This document shows, piece after piece, positions 1 through 15,020 of a DNA stretch of 32,525 nt (within the stretch, counting starts at the first letter, position 1; every line of letters begins with the position of its first letter). The DNA lies in NCBI GenBank assembly GCA_001579985.1, contig LRSR01011515.1:1-32525 (forward strand), in the 5' to 3' direction. The notes beneath the pieces were generated by a model that worked only from the letters and a program-made list of their open reading frames with translations, was not told the origin of the DNA and made no database searches. The position numbers and the translations under genes were made by a program. This stretch comes from Hypsibius dujardini. Its lineage: Eukaryota; Tardigrada; Eutardigrada; Parachela; Hypsibiidae.

Positions 1-44
1 GAAGCATAAGCGACAGATTCATTATGAGCGGAGGAAGCACATAC

Positions 45-3433
<3,389 letters not shown>

Positions 3434-4330
3434 TCCTTAAAATTTTCTGTAAAACCAATGTCCACATATAAGAACTGACCAGTGCGTGGATTCAAAAGAA
3501 TTTCCTCATTGCATACATAGGATAGTGAAAATACTCTTTTCCTTTACAGTCAATCAATTGACTTATCAATCAATCAACTGAACCCAATAAAACATCAACA
3601 AACTTCGCGTCAATCAATCGATCCAACAAACAAATGCATTGCTGAAGTCATGAAGGGATTTTGCACTGGTCGCAATCGCTATTAAATTTGGATCATTCGA
3701 ATGCAGTGTAATTCCGAAAGCGTTGCTGATGAATTAAGTTATGCTGCTGTACAAATCAAATTTCTCATTAAATTTATAGAAGCAAAATCGCTCAGAGAAA
3801 AGACATACCTGACTGGTTGGCAAACGGAAAGTGAAACAGTTCCCAAAATAAAGCGCAATGGCAATTTGCCTTCAAAAATGATTCCAAGAACAGTTATTAA
3901 TCCTAGACGGAATTCCGTGAGGATGATGAGGAAGAAAGACTGAAACCTCGAAAGAAGTCAGCAGGTGGTTCTGAGTGTTTCTCTGAGAGACAAAAACAGA
4001 AACACAGTGCCAGTGTTAACACACGCACACACTGACTGACTCTATAGCATATGGAATGAGAGCAAGTAGAAATGCAGCTGCTTTTAATCGACTGGTAACC
4101 TAACTTGCAACGGTAATTCTTCGAAGACGATACAGGGACTGCAGTTAGCTCTCCTACCGGTTTCAACCCCATTCTGTACCCACTTTCTTCGAGCTTTTGG
4201 CGCTTAATCAGATGGCTGCAGATGTCGCTACCAGCACAACAACAGAAACTGAGAGAAGCCTTGCAATGCAGCACTGCTGATCTTGATTCGACAACAATGA
4301 CCAATCGTGCACTTCATGTGGTCGTTTAAT
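3434..4330. other. Intergenic region upstream of MCM6, no gene seen
   Basis: This stretch lies between the MCM6 start and the 3' end of ribokinase, both on the minus strand. It contains short CAATCAAT-type runs (for example 3549-3580 and 3611-3622). The open frames at 3701-3943 (+) and 3903-4304 (-) resemble no family I know and have the composition of noncoding DNA. I saw no clear E2F site near the MCM6 start. Confidence 0.5.
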
Positions 4331-4336
4331 TTTATT
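4331..4336 (-). promoter_or_regulatory. Putative poly(A) signal of ribokinase
   Basis: TTTATT on the plus strand reads AATAAA on the minus strand, about 157 nt past the ribokinase stop codon at 4493. Position and hexamer fit a polyadenylation signal. Confidence 0.45.
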
Positions 4337-4492
4337 CAACGTTTTTGATGATTTTAAAAAACATCCCGTGCGTATATTTTAGAAGCTTCCTCTTGCACCA
4401 CTCAAAGCCACGTTGCCGATCGGTGTCTGGAATACCCGCGATAAGAGCACAGGCGTTGATTGATTTAGTGTAGTAGGTGTTGCTTCTTATAA

Positions 4493-6495
<2,003 letters not shown>

Positions 6496-6927
6496 TTTCG
6501 CCTTTTGCTAGATTTTTTTGGAGGAACTGGCCGGAATCTGTGGGAAATTCACGGGTGATTTATGATAATTATTCCGGGGCTGGGGGAAGCAACGAGCGCT
6601 GTCACTTGTCAGTAATATACTTGTACTCAATGACGTCTGCAACAGGTTCGTCACAGTGCAGTGCAGTACAGTGCAGAGTGCGAAGTCATGCTTCTATCCT
6701 CCACTTCGCTACTTATCTCTTTTGCCATTTATTTTCCAGTCTTTCGGAACTGCTTCGCACTGGGAAAGCAGTATTTGCACCGTTTAACTGTCACAGAACA
6801 GTGTGCTTCCGGAAGGCGACTGTCCGGAACATCCCGCCAATCAAGTAATCGAGCGACCACTGAAAGCTGTCGACACAGTTTGGGTGGTCTCAACTCCATT
6901 CGCTCTATCAGCAGTGGTCCTATCGCG

Positions 6928-7689
6928 ATGGCTAAGCCACTTGATGCCCAGCCGACGGCCATCTCAGCGGAGCATACTGGGATTTTCACACCAACCCTGA
7001 ACAAGATGGGATGGCAGCAAAACTCCCTGGATGAATATCTCTCGGACTTTGTCGACTATGCTGGGTCGCCATCTCGGACCCGACCGGTAGCGGACGTCGG
7101 TGCGGCCTTCGGGTTTGTCTCACAGAAGCTGCTGGAACGCGGTGCCACGGTGCTCATGAACGACCTGGAGCCGGGCCACCTGGAGGACATTGTGAGACGC
7201 ATTAGCCCGGAAGAGCGGGAGCGTCTGACGTGCATCCCCGGCAGTGTGTTCGACCTGAAACTGGAAGAGGGTTCTCTGGATGGGATCGTTGCAGCGCGAA
7301 TGACACAGTTTTTCCCGGTGGCAGACATACGGCGGTTTTTCGATCTGGCCTACAAGTGGCTGGCCCAGGGTGGACGGCTGTGTGTGACGAACACCTCGCC
7401 GTGGCGTGGAACCACCGAGGCCTTTCAACGGGAGTATGAGAGGAAGTGTCAGCAGGGGGAGGAGTGGCCCGGGATTACGACGACGGACTCGCTGGACCAG
7501 AACCGACAGAAGCGGATCACGCTGCCGCAGACCGGATACCGGTTCGATCCCGCGGTGCTCCGGAGAGAGGCGGAACGGGTGGGCTTTCGCGTGGTTCGCA
7601 CATCGTTTTATCCGACGCCGTTTTTGCCGGATGAGTTCCGTTCGGCGGATGGTATTCGCGATGCTGTTGGTCTCATCGCAGAGAAATGA
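6928..7689 (+). CDS. Class I SAM-dependent methyltransferase, intronless, bacterial-like
   Basis: Rossmann-fold methyltransferase of unknown substrate. Motif I is PVADVGAAFGFVSQ (glycine-rich SAM loop), followed by the acidic strand end NDLEPGHL, a motif IV-like segment EGSLDGIVAARMTQFF, and LAQGGRLCVT after it. From the ATG at 6928 the protein is 253 aa, the usual size for a group of uncharacterised bacterial (Legionella-like) methyltransferases I recall with the same EYLSDFVDYAG start, WPG segment and C-terminal FDPAVLRREAERVGF. The frame stays open upstream to an ATG at 6661 (342 aa); that extra part is Ser/Arg-rich and could be a targeting peptide or simply untranslated sequence. No intron interrupts it, unlike nearly every neighbour. 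Horizontal transfer is an inference; the fold assignment is firm. Confidence 0.82.
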   Translation: MAKPLDAQPTAISAEHTGIFTPTLNKMGWQQNSLDEYLSDFVDYAGSPSRTRPVADVGAAFGFVSQKLLERGATVLMNDLEPGHLEDIVRRISPEERERLTCIPGSVFDLKLEEGSLDGIVAARMTQFFPVADIRRFFDLAYKWLAQGGRLCVTNTSPWRGTTEAFQREYERKCQQGEEWPGITTTDSLDQNRQKRITLPQTGYRFDPAVLRREAERVGFRVVRTSFYPTPFLPDEFRSADGIRDAVGLIAEK

Positions 7690-8551
7690 ATAGGTATTGG
7701 TACTCACTGTCTCTCCTACAAGATCGCTACTCGAGTCTCTAGTACAATTATGACATTATTCAAATTATCGGTTTGTCAATGCAAGTTGGCGGGACATTTG
7801 CAGCACCGTGGCTGGCTGGAAGGACGGGCGTGCTATCCTCGATGACCGCAGGATTCCAGTAGTTCACCATTTTGTAAGCCACGAGCTACTAGCTTGTTTG
7901 GCGATTGCTCGGTTGAGGTTTTGCTCAGTAGAACTGCAACCGCCCAAGCAGTTTTGTACTCGGTAGTGCAGTCAGAATGACTTCACGAATGGCATAACGA
8001 TTGGCTAGAAACAAAAACAGCTTCCGTCAGTATTTTGATTTGATTTGATTTATTCAATCGCACACAAAGTCCAGTGTCAGTGGACATTACTTAAGTGGTG
8101 TGGTAGCTACAGAAAAGCCGAGACTCTCAGTTTTAAAACGTCAATGCTAGGCGAGTCCGCGAGGGCACTCTTCACCCGAGTATCACAAAACAGCTGCCGT
8201 AATCTCCAAACAAGATAAGATAATCCGGCACGGACACTTCACACTTCAGCATCCTGTAAAGCCAGACTGTGAATCTCTTGCCATCTTTAAGCAGAAGATC
8301 TCTTCGCGTTTGTGACGAAATTTTGCCTGCAACCAGACTGAACTATCCCTCAAAAAGGGTTGGTCTGTTTTCAAATAAATACAAATAAATACAAGACAGC
8401 ATCGGAGCGTCGCCACCTTCTCTCTCCTCTTCTCCGTCTTATCTTAGCATTATGGAGGTAGAACAACTTCTACATCTGGCACTGCCATTAAGTACGGCAT
8501 TCATGTATGCAATGTATGAAAGTATACTGTATAAAAGTATACTGTATGAAA
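7690..8551. other. Intergenic, with possible retroelement remnants
   Basis: No gene recognised. At 8035-8060 the sequence reads, on the minus strand, AATAAATCAAATCAAATC, which looks like the repeat tail of a non-LTR retrotransposon. At 8255-8335 a short segment with TTTAAG, TTTGTGAC and GCCTGCAACCAGACT matches one at 32473-32521 near the window end; in one frame both read like the degenerate C-terminus of a LINE reverse transcriptase (IFKQK / IFKEK followed by CNQT). AAATAAATACAAATAAATACAA at 8374-8394 is AT-rich and low complexity. Confidence 0.3.
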
Positions 8552-8660
8552 GTATACTGTAGTGCCGCGTGGAAATGGTGGGAGCGTTGTTCGATTTGAA
8601 TGTTGTTCCCGAACATGAAGCGAACGCCGCTCCCACCACTTCCACGCGGCATTACAGTAC
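8521..8660. mobile_element. Palindromic element with preceding 16-bp tandem repeats
   Basis: Bases 8553-8600 (ATACTGTAGTGCCGCGTGG...) are an inverted repeat of 8612-8660 (...CCACGCGGCATTACAGTA), giving arms of about 40 bp with a short loop. Just upstream, at roughly 8519-8560, AGTATACTGTAT-AAA is repeated three times, the last copy running into the left arm. It resembles a MITE. No second copy was found in the window. Confidence 0.6.
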
Positions 8661-8918
8661 TTTTAGTGTACCATGAATGATTAGCATCACAGAATTACGC
8701 TACAATATTATTGTACTAGCACTGCACATGAACTTGCTTGATGGTTCGGAAATTCCAAAAAAAGAAACCATCGTCTGCTAATGATGATCGTGATGTGCTA
8801 GCAAATGTCCCTAAACGTTGACGAGTGCCACAGTGTAGTGAATGATCAATCGTGCCTGCCAGCAGTAACGACGTCCTAATGGAGGGAGGGCGACGAGGGT
8901 CAACAGTGGCTTTTGGAG

Positions 8919-8926
8919 TATAAATA
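8919..8926 (+). promoter_or_regulatory. Possible TATA box upstream of dioxygenase-like gene
   Basis: TATAAATA lies about 420 bp before the ATG at 9344. It is the only clear TATA motif on this strand in the interval. The distance would need a 5' UTR of roughly 390 nt, so the assignment is weak. Confidence 0.2.
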
Positions 8927-9343
8927 CCAAGGTCTCCAGCTCGTTATTGCCGGATCATTGGTCGTTATCGGATTTCTGTTTGATTTGCTGCGAGGCCCAC
9001 TACACGCTGATATTGACGTCTGACAGGCAACTCTCTCACCTTTAATGTCAGGGCAATCTTGAGTTGAAGTATATGGGAGGCGTATTCCTTGGGGCGGCAA
9101 TTTTCGCCGCGACACACCGCACAAGTCAAAGTGCATTACTGACTTGTGAGTTTCACGCGATAAAGGCGAAGTGTTACTTTACTGACACGTCAGGAGTCAC
9201 TTTTCAACTTTTCCTGAAGCATTTGAAATAATCTCAATCTTCCAGTAACAGCTTTTGTGCCTCTTGCATCTTTCTCGACTGACTCTGATCTCTCGAGCCT
9301 CATCGGTGAACCCTGAATTCCGTGGTGAAATGTCAATAACAAA

Positions 9344-9927
9344 ATGACTGCCCCACGTACTTATAAATACAATTCCGAGCTTGCACCTAAAGGATTTCCT
9401 CGCGAGTTTGACGCTCATATTTACTTCGACGATGCCACAAGATCTTTTGCTGCGAGTTTACGCGAAAAAGCACTAAGCGCTTTTCAGGGGCAGCAGGTGT
9501 TTACGGGGGAACTAATTCCAGATGCCGTGGGTCCTCACACGCAGCCGATGTTTGAGATTAATTTTCCAAGACCGTTGTTCACCGACGTTGTTCTTTGGCT
9601 GGTGAGAGAGCGTGGAGACCTCTCGGTGTTGGTGCACCAACTAACCGGGGACGACCACTACGACCACACCCAAGGTATGTTTAAGACCTTCATACACACG
9701 TGACAAAAACTTTGCGCTGACCGAATTAAGCACTTTAACTCGGGGCTATGTACAACAGCCAAGCGACGAACGAGTGTAATGACTTAACTCGGTTAGCGCA
9801 AGGTTTTTGCCACGTGTGTATGTGTTAGTGTGAAATGACAGGTGCTAGTAATTTCCCATTTTTTTTCCATTCTCAAGCGGCACTTAGGATGGGACCACAA
9901 GTCGCCCTTAATTACGCTGCACTTTGA
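9344..9927 (+). CDS. DOPA 4,5-dioxygenase-like protein, 126 aa, 2 exons
   Basis: Small protein of the DOPA 4,5-dioxygenase family (extradiol ring cleavage of L-DOPA-type catechols in fungi and bacteria). Exon 1 is 9344-9674 (donor GTATGT) and exon 2 is 9878-9927, joining codon GCG and ending ...AALRMGPQVALNYAAL. Family landmarks are FDAHIYFDD near residue 25, the GPHTQPMFEI segment, LVHQLTGDDHYDHT and a closing AL-x-x-G motif. The total of 126 aa is normal for the family. Two departures stand out: the first His of the usual HxHxYF pattern is absent, and the usual ALWLG is ALRMG. Such changes could mean altered activity. The family is mainly known from bacteria and fungi, so acquisition by transfer followed by intron gain is plausible. 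The intron holds a family A MITE 20 nt past the donor. Confidence 0.85.
9695..9818. mobile_element. MITE family A, copy 2, inside dioxygenase-like intron
   Basis: A 124-bp palindrome starting CACACGTGACAAAAACTTTG and ending AGGTTTTTGCCACGTGTG, with TA at 9693-9694 and 9819-9820. It fills about 60% of the 203-nt intron (9675-9877) and starts 20 nt after the donor. The polypyrimidine tract and AG acceptor (9876-9877) lie outside it. Confidence 0.88.
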
Positions 9928-10573
9928 AGGGAAATCACGTTTAGATTCCATTTCCCAATCAGTGTCCGTAACGTGTATTTTTGCTTATTATACGCATGTG
10001 CTTTTAGTTTGATTTTAAGCCAAGTGGGCTTGAATAAGATCTCAAGTGAATTTGTGCTGTGCAGTATTTACAGTTTTTGTGATAGGCAATATGATAGTAT
10101 TTCTTCGTGTACTTTGTCAAAGAAAATGTGCCGATGCATTTAAAAGGAAATAGAATTCCTGTACGAAGAAAGAAATCACGTTTGTAAAAGGAAAAGAATC
10201 TGAGCTGTTGCTTAGTCTCTGTATCTCATTTTATCGGAGAAAAAAATCACCCCAATTAACAATTTAGTGGCGCCAACCGACACTGGCTCTCCGCCAGCCG
10301 ACACTGGCTCTCCGCCTGCTGGTGACTCTACCAGACAACAAAAAAGACAAATATTTTATCAATGTTTTATTTACTTATTGATGCGGTTTCATGAGGAGCA
10401 ATTACTAGTATATATGTACTATACAATGGACAATCGTATCCTCCGCGTCTGCGAACAGGTTACACGACCTACCGGGTACGACGGTGCTTTGATTGAAGGA
10501 AGCGTAGTGCTTGCTGTCCATCCGGAGAGAGATCTCATAGTTAGCACAGCAAAGCATTAGTCCACACATAAAA
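9928..10573. other. Intergenic, with a 21-bp direct repeat
   Basis: No gene is recognised. At 10277-10297 and 10298-10318 a 21-bp unit (CCGACACTGGCTCTCCGCCA plus G) is repeated with one change. It lies in an open frame (10267-10560) that reads DTGSPPADTGSPPAG at its start, but that frame has no ATG at its beginning and no family resemblance, so I do not call it a gene. Confidence 0.4.
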
Positions 10574-11719
10574 ATGTGGCACCATCCAGCCTCATTAAAA
10601 GCCACGATATGTGGCCTGATATTGATTGTATTGTGCTTTATTTTCTTATACTCCCCGCATTTCCTGCAACCATCACCGAATACGCCGACCCTTAAGACAA
10701 TCCTTCATATTCCCAACCATCCCCTTAACCTTGACCTTGACTTTTCCCATCGTCCCGTGTCATGTCTCTTAAATGGGCGTCACCCGAAAATGGTGCTATT
10801 TATCTCGTCTCGACCGAGCGACTTTAATCGGCGAAATTCCATCAGGGGAACCTGGGGCCGAATCGCCGGCTCTTGCTCCGTAAAAGTCATTTTCGGATTC
10901 GGAAAAACCGGCGAAAAGAGCGGACTGTTGGAGCGAAAGATTGCGAAGGAAAGCCGGCAGTTTGGGGATATTCTGCAGTCCGCGGCGGTGCGTGACGGTT
11001 ACCGCAACCAAACACGCCTGGTGATGGCGTTTTTCCGCTACGCCGCCAGGGAGTGCGAAGGGACGCGGCTGGTCGGGAAGGCGGACGACGATATTTGGAT
11101 CAATTTCCCCGCCATCCTGCCCGTCCTGGAGTCCATCACGAGTGCCGCGTACATTGCGGGGTATTTCTTCCCCAACGGCACTGCCGTCCTCCGGGACCCG
11201 GTGCACCCGCAGAGCCTGTCGAGGGCCGACCGCGAGACCAATCACTACCCGGCCTACGCGTCGGGGGCTTTTTACGCGCTTCCGTTGCGGTTGCTCGGCA
11301 GAATTTTGAGTGCCGCGGAGAATCTTAAGGTCCACTGGATTGACGATGCATTTTTGACAGGTAAAAAAGGCGGGAATGCGGACTGCGAGTACATGTAAGG
11401 TGGTATTGATTTTTACGAGACATTTCTCGCGCACGCGCGCGCGGTTTCAGGAGATGTCGTGGAAGCGATCAATGGGAACGCATCGTTATGGTCATTACCC
11501 GATGATCGGTCTCTCATCCGGCGGATCGGCTTGAACGGATACACAGCACTTCCGGACTTTCAGACATCCGATGGGTGCCGATTGTTGGGCTCCACCCTGA
11601 TTCATAAAGTTTCACCGGAAATGCAGCGGTGGCTCCACGAGGTTCCGTGTTTGTCCAAACTCCATCGGTGTCGTCTGGACGGCGGCGCGAGCAGCATACG
11701 GACCACTCCCACGTCATAA
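10574..11719 (+). CDS. GT31 beta-1,3-galactosyltransferase-like, 351 aa, 2 exons
   Basis: Golgi type II membrane glycosyltransferase that would add a beta-1,3-linked hexose or HexNAc to glycoconjugates. Exon 1 is 10574-11360 and exon 2 is 11451-11719, joined at codon GGA with donor GTAAAA and acceptor TTTCAG. Residues 1-9 are cytosolic; about 10-27 (ICGLILIVLCFIFLYS) form the signal anchor. GT31 motifs follow: the FNRRNSIRGTWG segment near residue 90, KVIFGFG, the metal-binding DDD in GKADDDIWIN, the YPAYASGAFYAL segment, and the EDV-like KVHWIDDAFLTGDVV near the exon junction. An NQT sequon is near residue 144. Length is typical. Acceptor and donor sugars cannot be told from sequence. Confidence 0.88.
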
Positions 11720-12257
11720 TTTCCAGCATACGAACATACTCGATGCCAGAGAGCACACAGAGTAGGCACCCTGCAAATATGTGCAACATGTTTTCACTTA
11801 TGCAGAATAGTTTTTCTTTCTAATGATACGAACTGTGTGAGAATGAGACAATGTTGGCAAAAGTTCTTTTGTTGTGAAAGGTGAATTGGCATGTGGACGA
11901 ACGTAACGTAACGTACATGCATGGTACTAGTACACACGTGGCAAAAACCTTGCGCTAATCGAGTTAAGCCATTACACTCGTTGCATGACTCTTGTAGACA
12001 GCTGTCGAGTTGAAAGGCTCGATTCGGTCAGCGCAAGATTTTTGCCACGTGTGTACATATTCTTGTGTTTGTACCGTGTAAGATTAATGTTGGGCCCATT
12101 GCTGATGATGGATCATGGATGCATTTTTCCCGCGATTTTTGTCGAAGTTTCGATCGGACATTTCAAAACGAACTAGCTGAGATGGAGAAACTAGACTGAT
12201 TAACTATAAAACTTAACTAAAACTTCTAGCAACTAACCAGCCTAGTGCAATGCATGT
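11720..12257. other. Intergenic downstream of GT31 gene, holds MITE copy 3
   Basis: Apart from the palindromic element at 11933-12053, I see no gene or strong signal. A CTATAAAAC motif at about 12203 could be a TATA box for the small open frame that follows. Confidence 0.35.
11933..12053. mobile_element. MITE family A, copy 3, intergenic
   Basis: A 121-bp palindrome with the best-kept ends of the three: CACACGTGGCAAAAACCTTG at the left and AGATTTTTGCCACGTGTG at the right, flanked by TA at 11931-11932 and 12054-12055. The inverted arms extend about 38 bp, to an AGCC/GGCT pair. It encodes no protein and must depend on a transposase elsewhere. Confidence 0.9.
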
Positions 12258-12302
12258 ATGCTTCGCTTGCTGCTGACCATCAGACAGAATATTATTATCA
12301 GT

Positions 12303-12527
12303 ATGGATGGACGAGTACGACCAGTAATGCGCGCCAGTACGCACTGGCAGTGTGCAATAGCAGAAAATAGTGCCGGCGGCGGCGGCCCGCACGGCCACAC
12401 CAATCACCGATCGATGCTGCAAACGTTATCGATGGCAAAATTGTATGACACCGCGGAGCGAATGGAATGGATCAACGAACTCGAAAAAAAGATCCACGAG
12501 GCGCGGCTGTGTGCCGTGGTAGAGTAG
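12303..12527 (+). CDS. Possible small protein, 74 aa, unrecognised
   Basis: An ATG-started frame preceded by a TATA-like CTATAAAAC at about 12203; an in-frame ATG at 12258 would lengthen it to 89 aa. The C-terminal half, from about TLSMAKLYDTAERMEW to ELEKKIHEAR, has heptad-like charge spacing suggesting a short coiled coil; a GGGGPHGHTNH stretch precedes it. I do not recognise it. It could be a genuine microprotein, one exon of a larger gene, or chance. It lies between the GT31 and FUT8 genes in the same orientation. Confidence 0.3.
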   Translation: MDGRVRPVMRASTHWQCAIAENSAGGGGPHGHTNHRSMLQTLSMAKLYDTAERMEWINELEKKIHEARLCAVVE

Positions 12528-12705
12528 CGCATACGCGCACATTACACACGCACTCACTACCGCAGCAAAAAAGATTATTATATTCCCCTTCCTACTGTAG
12601 ATTTATTTCACCGTCATCCATTTCTCTTTGCCATCCATTATCCGTACCAACATATCCGCTGCTTCCGTTCCCATTTTGCCAAATGTGATCGTATGATGGG
12701 ATACA

Positions 12706-12753
12706 CTACTAGTGAGGCTGACTACTAGTGTGACTGACTACTAGTGTGACTGA
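12706..12753. repeat. 16-bp tandem repeat, 3 units, upstream of FUT8
   Basis: CTACTAGTGTGACTGA occurs three times in a row, the first with changes (CTACTAGTGAGGCTGA). It is about 175 bp before the FUT8 start codon, so it lies in the probable promoter or 5' UTR. Confidence 0.75.
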
Positions 12754-12927
12754 CTTTTTTCACGGATAATCGTAACACACTCCTGTCCTGTCTGTCCTTG
12801 TACACGCGAAGCGCGTATACAGCTCCACTGTTATTTTTTTCATCGCGAAATGGCTAGTTGACACTGAGGCTCTCACTGATGTCTGCCGTCGCCCGATCGC
12901 GGGGAACCACAACAACAGTTACCAAAG

Positions 12928-14973
12928 ATGGCTGGAATGGTGGCCAACTACACCCAACTGAAACGGTTCGTGGCGGTCGGTGTGGCACTCTGGTTCTTGA
13001 TGCTGTTCGGCCTGTCACGCATGTTCCTGTCCTCCGAGTCGGACAGCGAGCACGTGGGCAAAAGCCTGGAGCAGGTACTCGGCAGGTGAGTACAACTTTT
13101 ACCCAGGTTTTCAATATGTGCGAACACTCCCACTCATGTCAGCGGAGATGGGGAATGAGATAAAGTAGTCGACAGTTTGAAGGAATGGGTTGATTTCTCG
13201 AGGGAGATTATCTCTTGCAGCATACCGCGATTAATTGGCTTCTAATTGCCTTTTACATGTTTCCAGAATTGCTACCGCAGGAGAAAAACAGCAGTTCAAG
13301 ACGGCCATGGATAAGATTGAAAAGCTGCAACAGCAGAATGATATTTTGCAGCGGAGATTGCAGGATTTGAGGTAAGGGATTACACGGCAGCTCATCTTTT
13401 TCCGCATAGACAACGACGACTTGTCTTTCTGCTGCAAATGGAAACGTGCGCTTAAAGTAGAAATCAATATGCTTTCTCGAGAGGAAAGTCAATTTCATTT
13501 GCATTGGCTGAATAGGAAATCATTAAGTTAACTGCACATCGCACACTTTACCAATTTTGAATTGTTTCGATTTTGACAATACTCGTAATAATTATCGATA
13601 CTCTACTGTCTCGATCATTTGGTGCTGCGTTTTAGATCCACCGTATACTACGACTGCAGTGAAGGACAGTGTGTGCAGTCATAATGTACGGGTGGGTCTA
13701 AAAAGCAGCACCAAATGATCGAGATGGTACAGTGCTGGTATCTTCAACTGATAATCCCCTTTATCGGTGTGTGTTTTTCTTTTGCGGCACGTTTACGAGG
13801 TTACCGTTGATGACTCTCCTGCTACTGTTTACACTTCAAATAGACATTGAGGCCGTGTCGCTTTGTTTGGTCTTATTCAATAGGGTAGTCTATTATTATT
13901 TTGTCCTGAGAGGGTTAATGTTTACTCTCCCCTCTGTCAGGAATCCCGCTCTTCAACGGCCCGTCGCGGAAATTGGACACGCGGCTGCGGACGGAGGAGA
14001 ATGTAAGGATGTATATGCGTGCGCTGCACTTCGTTCAATATTGGATTCATATTTTTATGGATTTTTATGCGCTTCTACTTGAGGGAAGGATGTTTTAGTG
14101 TTGGTCGGAACGTTGTCAGGGTGCCTTATTGACACCCTGGCGTTGTATTTTATTAATTTCATTGATTACGCTAATGGACCGATCGGTTGCGCCTTTCTTG
14201 ATTTTAATGTTTTCCTGCATCGATTGGTTTATCGTGGGCTCGCCCTTATTTATCGATCATTCTGTTGTCTTGCACATCCATGTCAATTGGTGGATTGATT
14301 GATCAAGTCATTGATATAGTGATTGATTAATTGGTAGATTGATTGATTGGTTAAGTAATTGATGGATTGATTGGTTAAGTTATTGATGTAGTGATTGATT
14401 GATTGATTGTAAGTTTAGTTCGCTAGTTACTAGTAATATTTTTCCCCAACCTGCTAGTTTCATTAGTTTTTTGATGATTTATTTTACCAATGTATTTTGC
14501 AGATCTCGTCCCCAGTAAGGAATTTGAGTACAGCCGCCGCAAACTGGAGAATGGTATCGTGGAATTTTGGCGTTATGCCTCGACACATCTGAAGGATTTG
14601 TACGAGACGAAAGACAGCAATGCTGCCAAGGCACTTGCCAAACAAATGCTGGACTTTATGGGCGAACATAAAGGGTACAGTCTACAGTCTCTTTTACGAT
14701 GCAAGATATTTGGCGGAGATCTCAGCATGAATGGTCGTCGCAAATGAATGGGCGTTTGAATTTTACAGGGTGATTCTTGCCGATATTAACAATCTGGAGT
14801 CCGCAGCCGGGATCACGGAGTGGAAATTGCAGAAATCGCTCGAAATGACACGCATTGTACAGAATCGGCTAAAGAATCTACAGGTAATAAGGTATCCTGG
14901 TGGCAGGATTCCAGCCAGCTGATATCAGGAGCATCATACGTGCGCACAGGTAGACAGACAGGCAGCAGCAGCC

Positions 14974-15020
<47 letters not shown>

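Noticed and set aside
7056-7707. Antisense frames of 90 and 195 aa opposite the methyltransferase
   Set aside because: Shadow frames in GC-rich coding DNA; the sense frame has clear methyltransferase motifs.
10267-10560. 97-aa frame beginning with DTGSPPADTGSPP
   Set aside because: No ATG at its start, no family likeness, and the Pro/Thr part comes from a 21-bp DNA duplication.
13941-14002. FUT8 exon 3 read as [15 protein letters not shown]
   Set aside because: This frame looks attractive but neither joins the preceding AG-ending exon nor leads into exon 4 without a stop; the phase-consistent frame is used.
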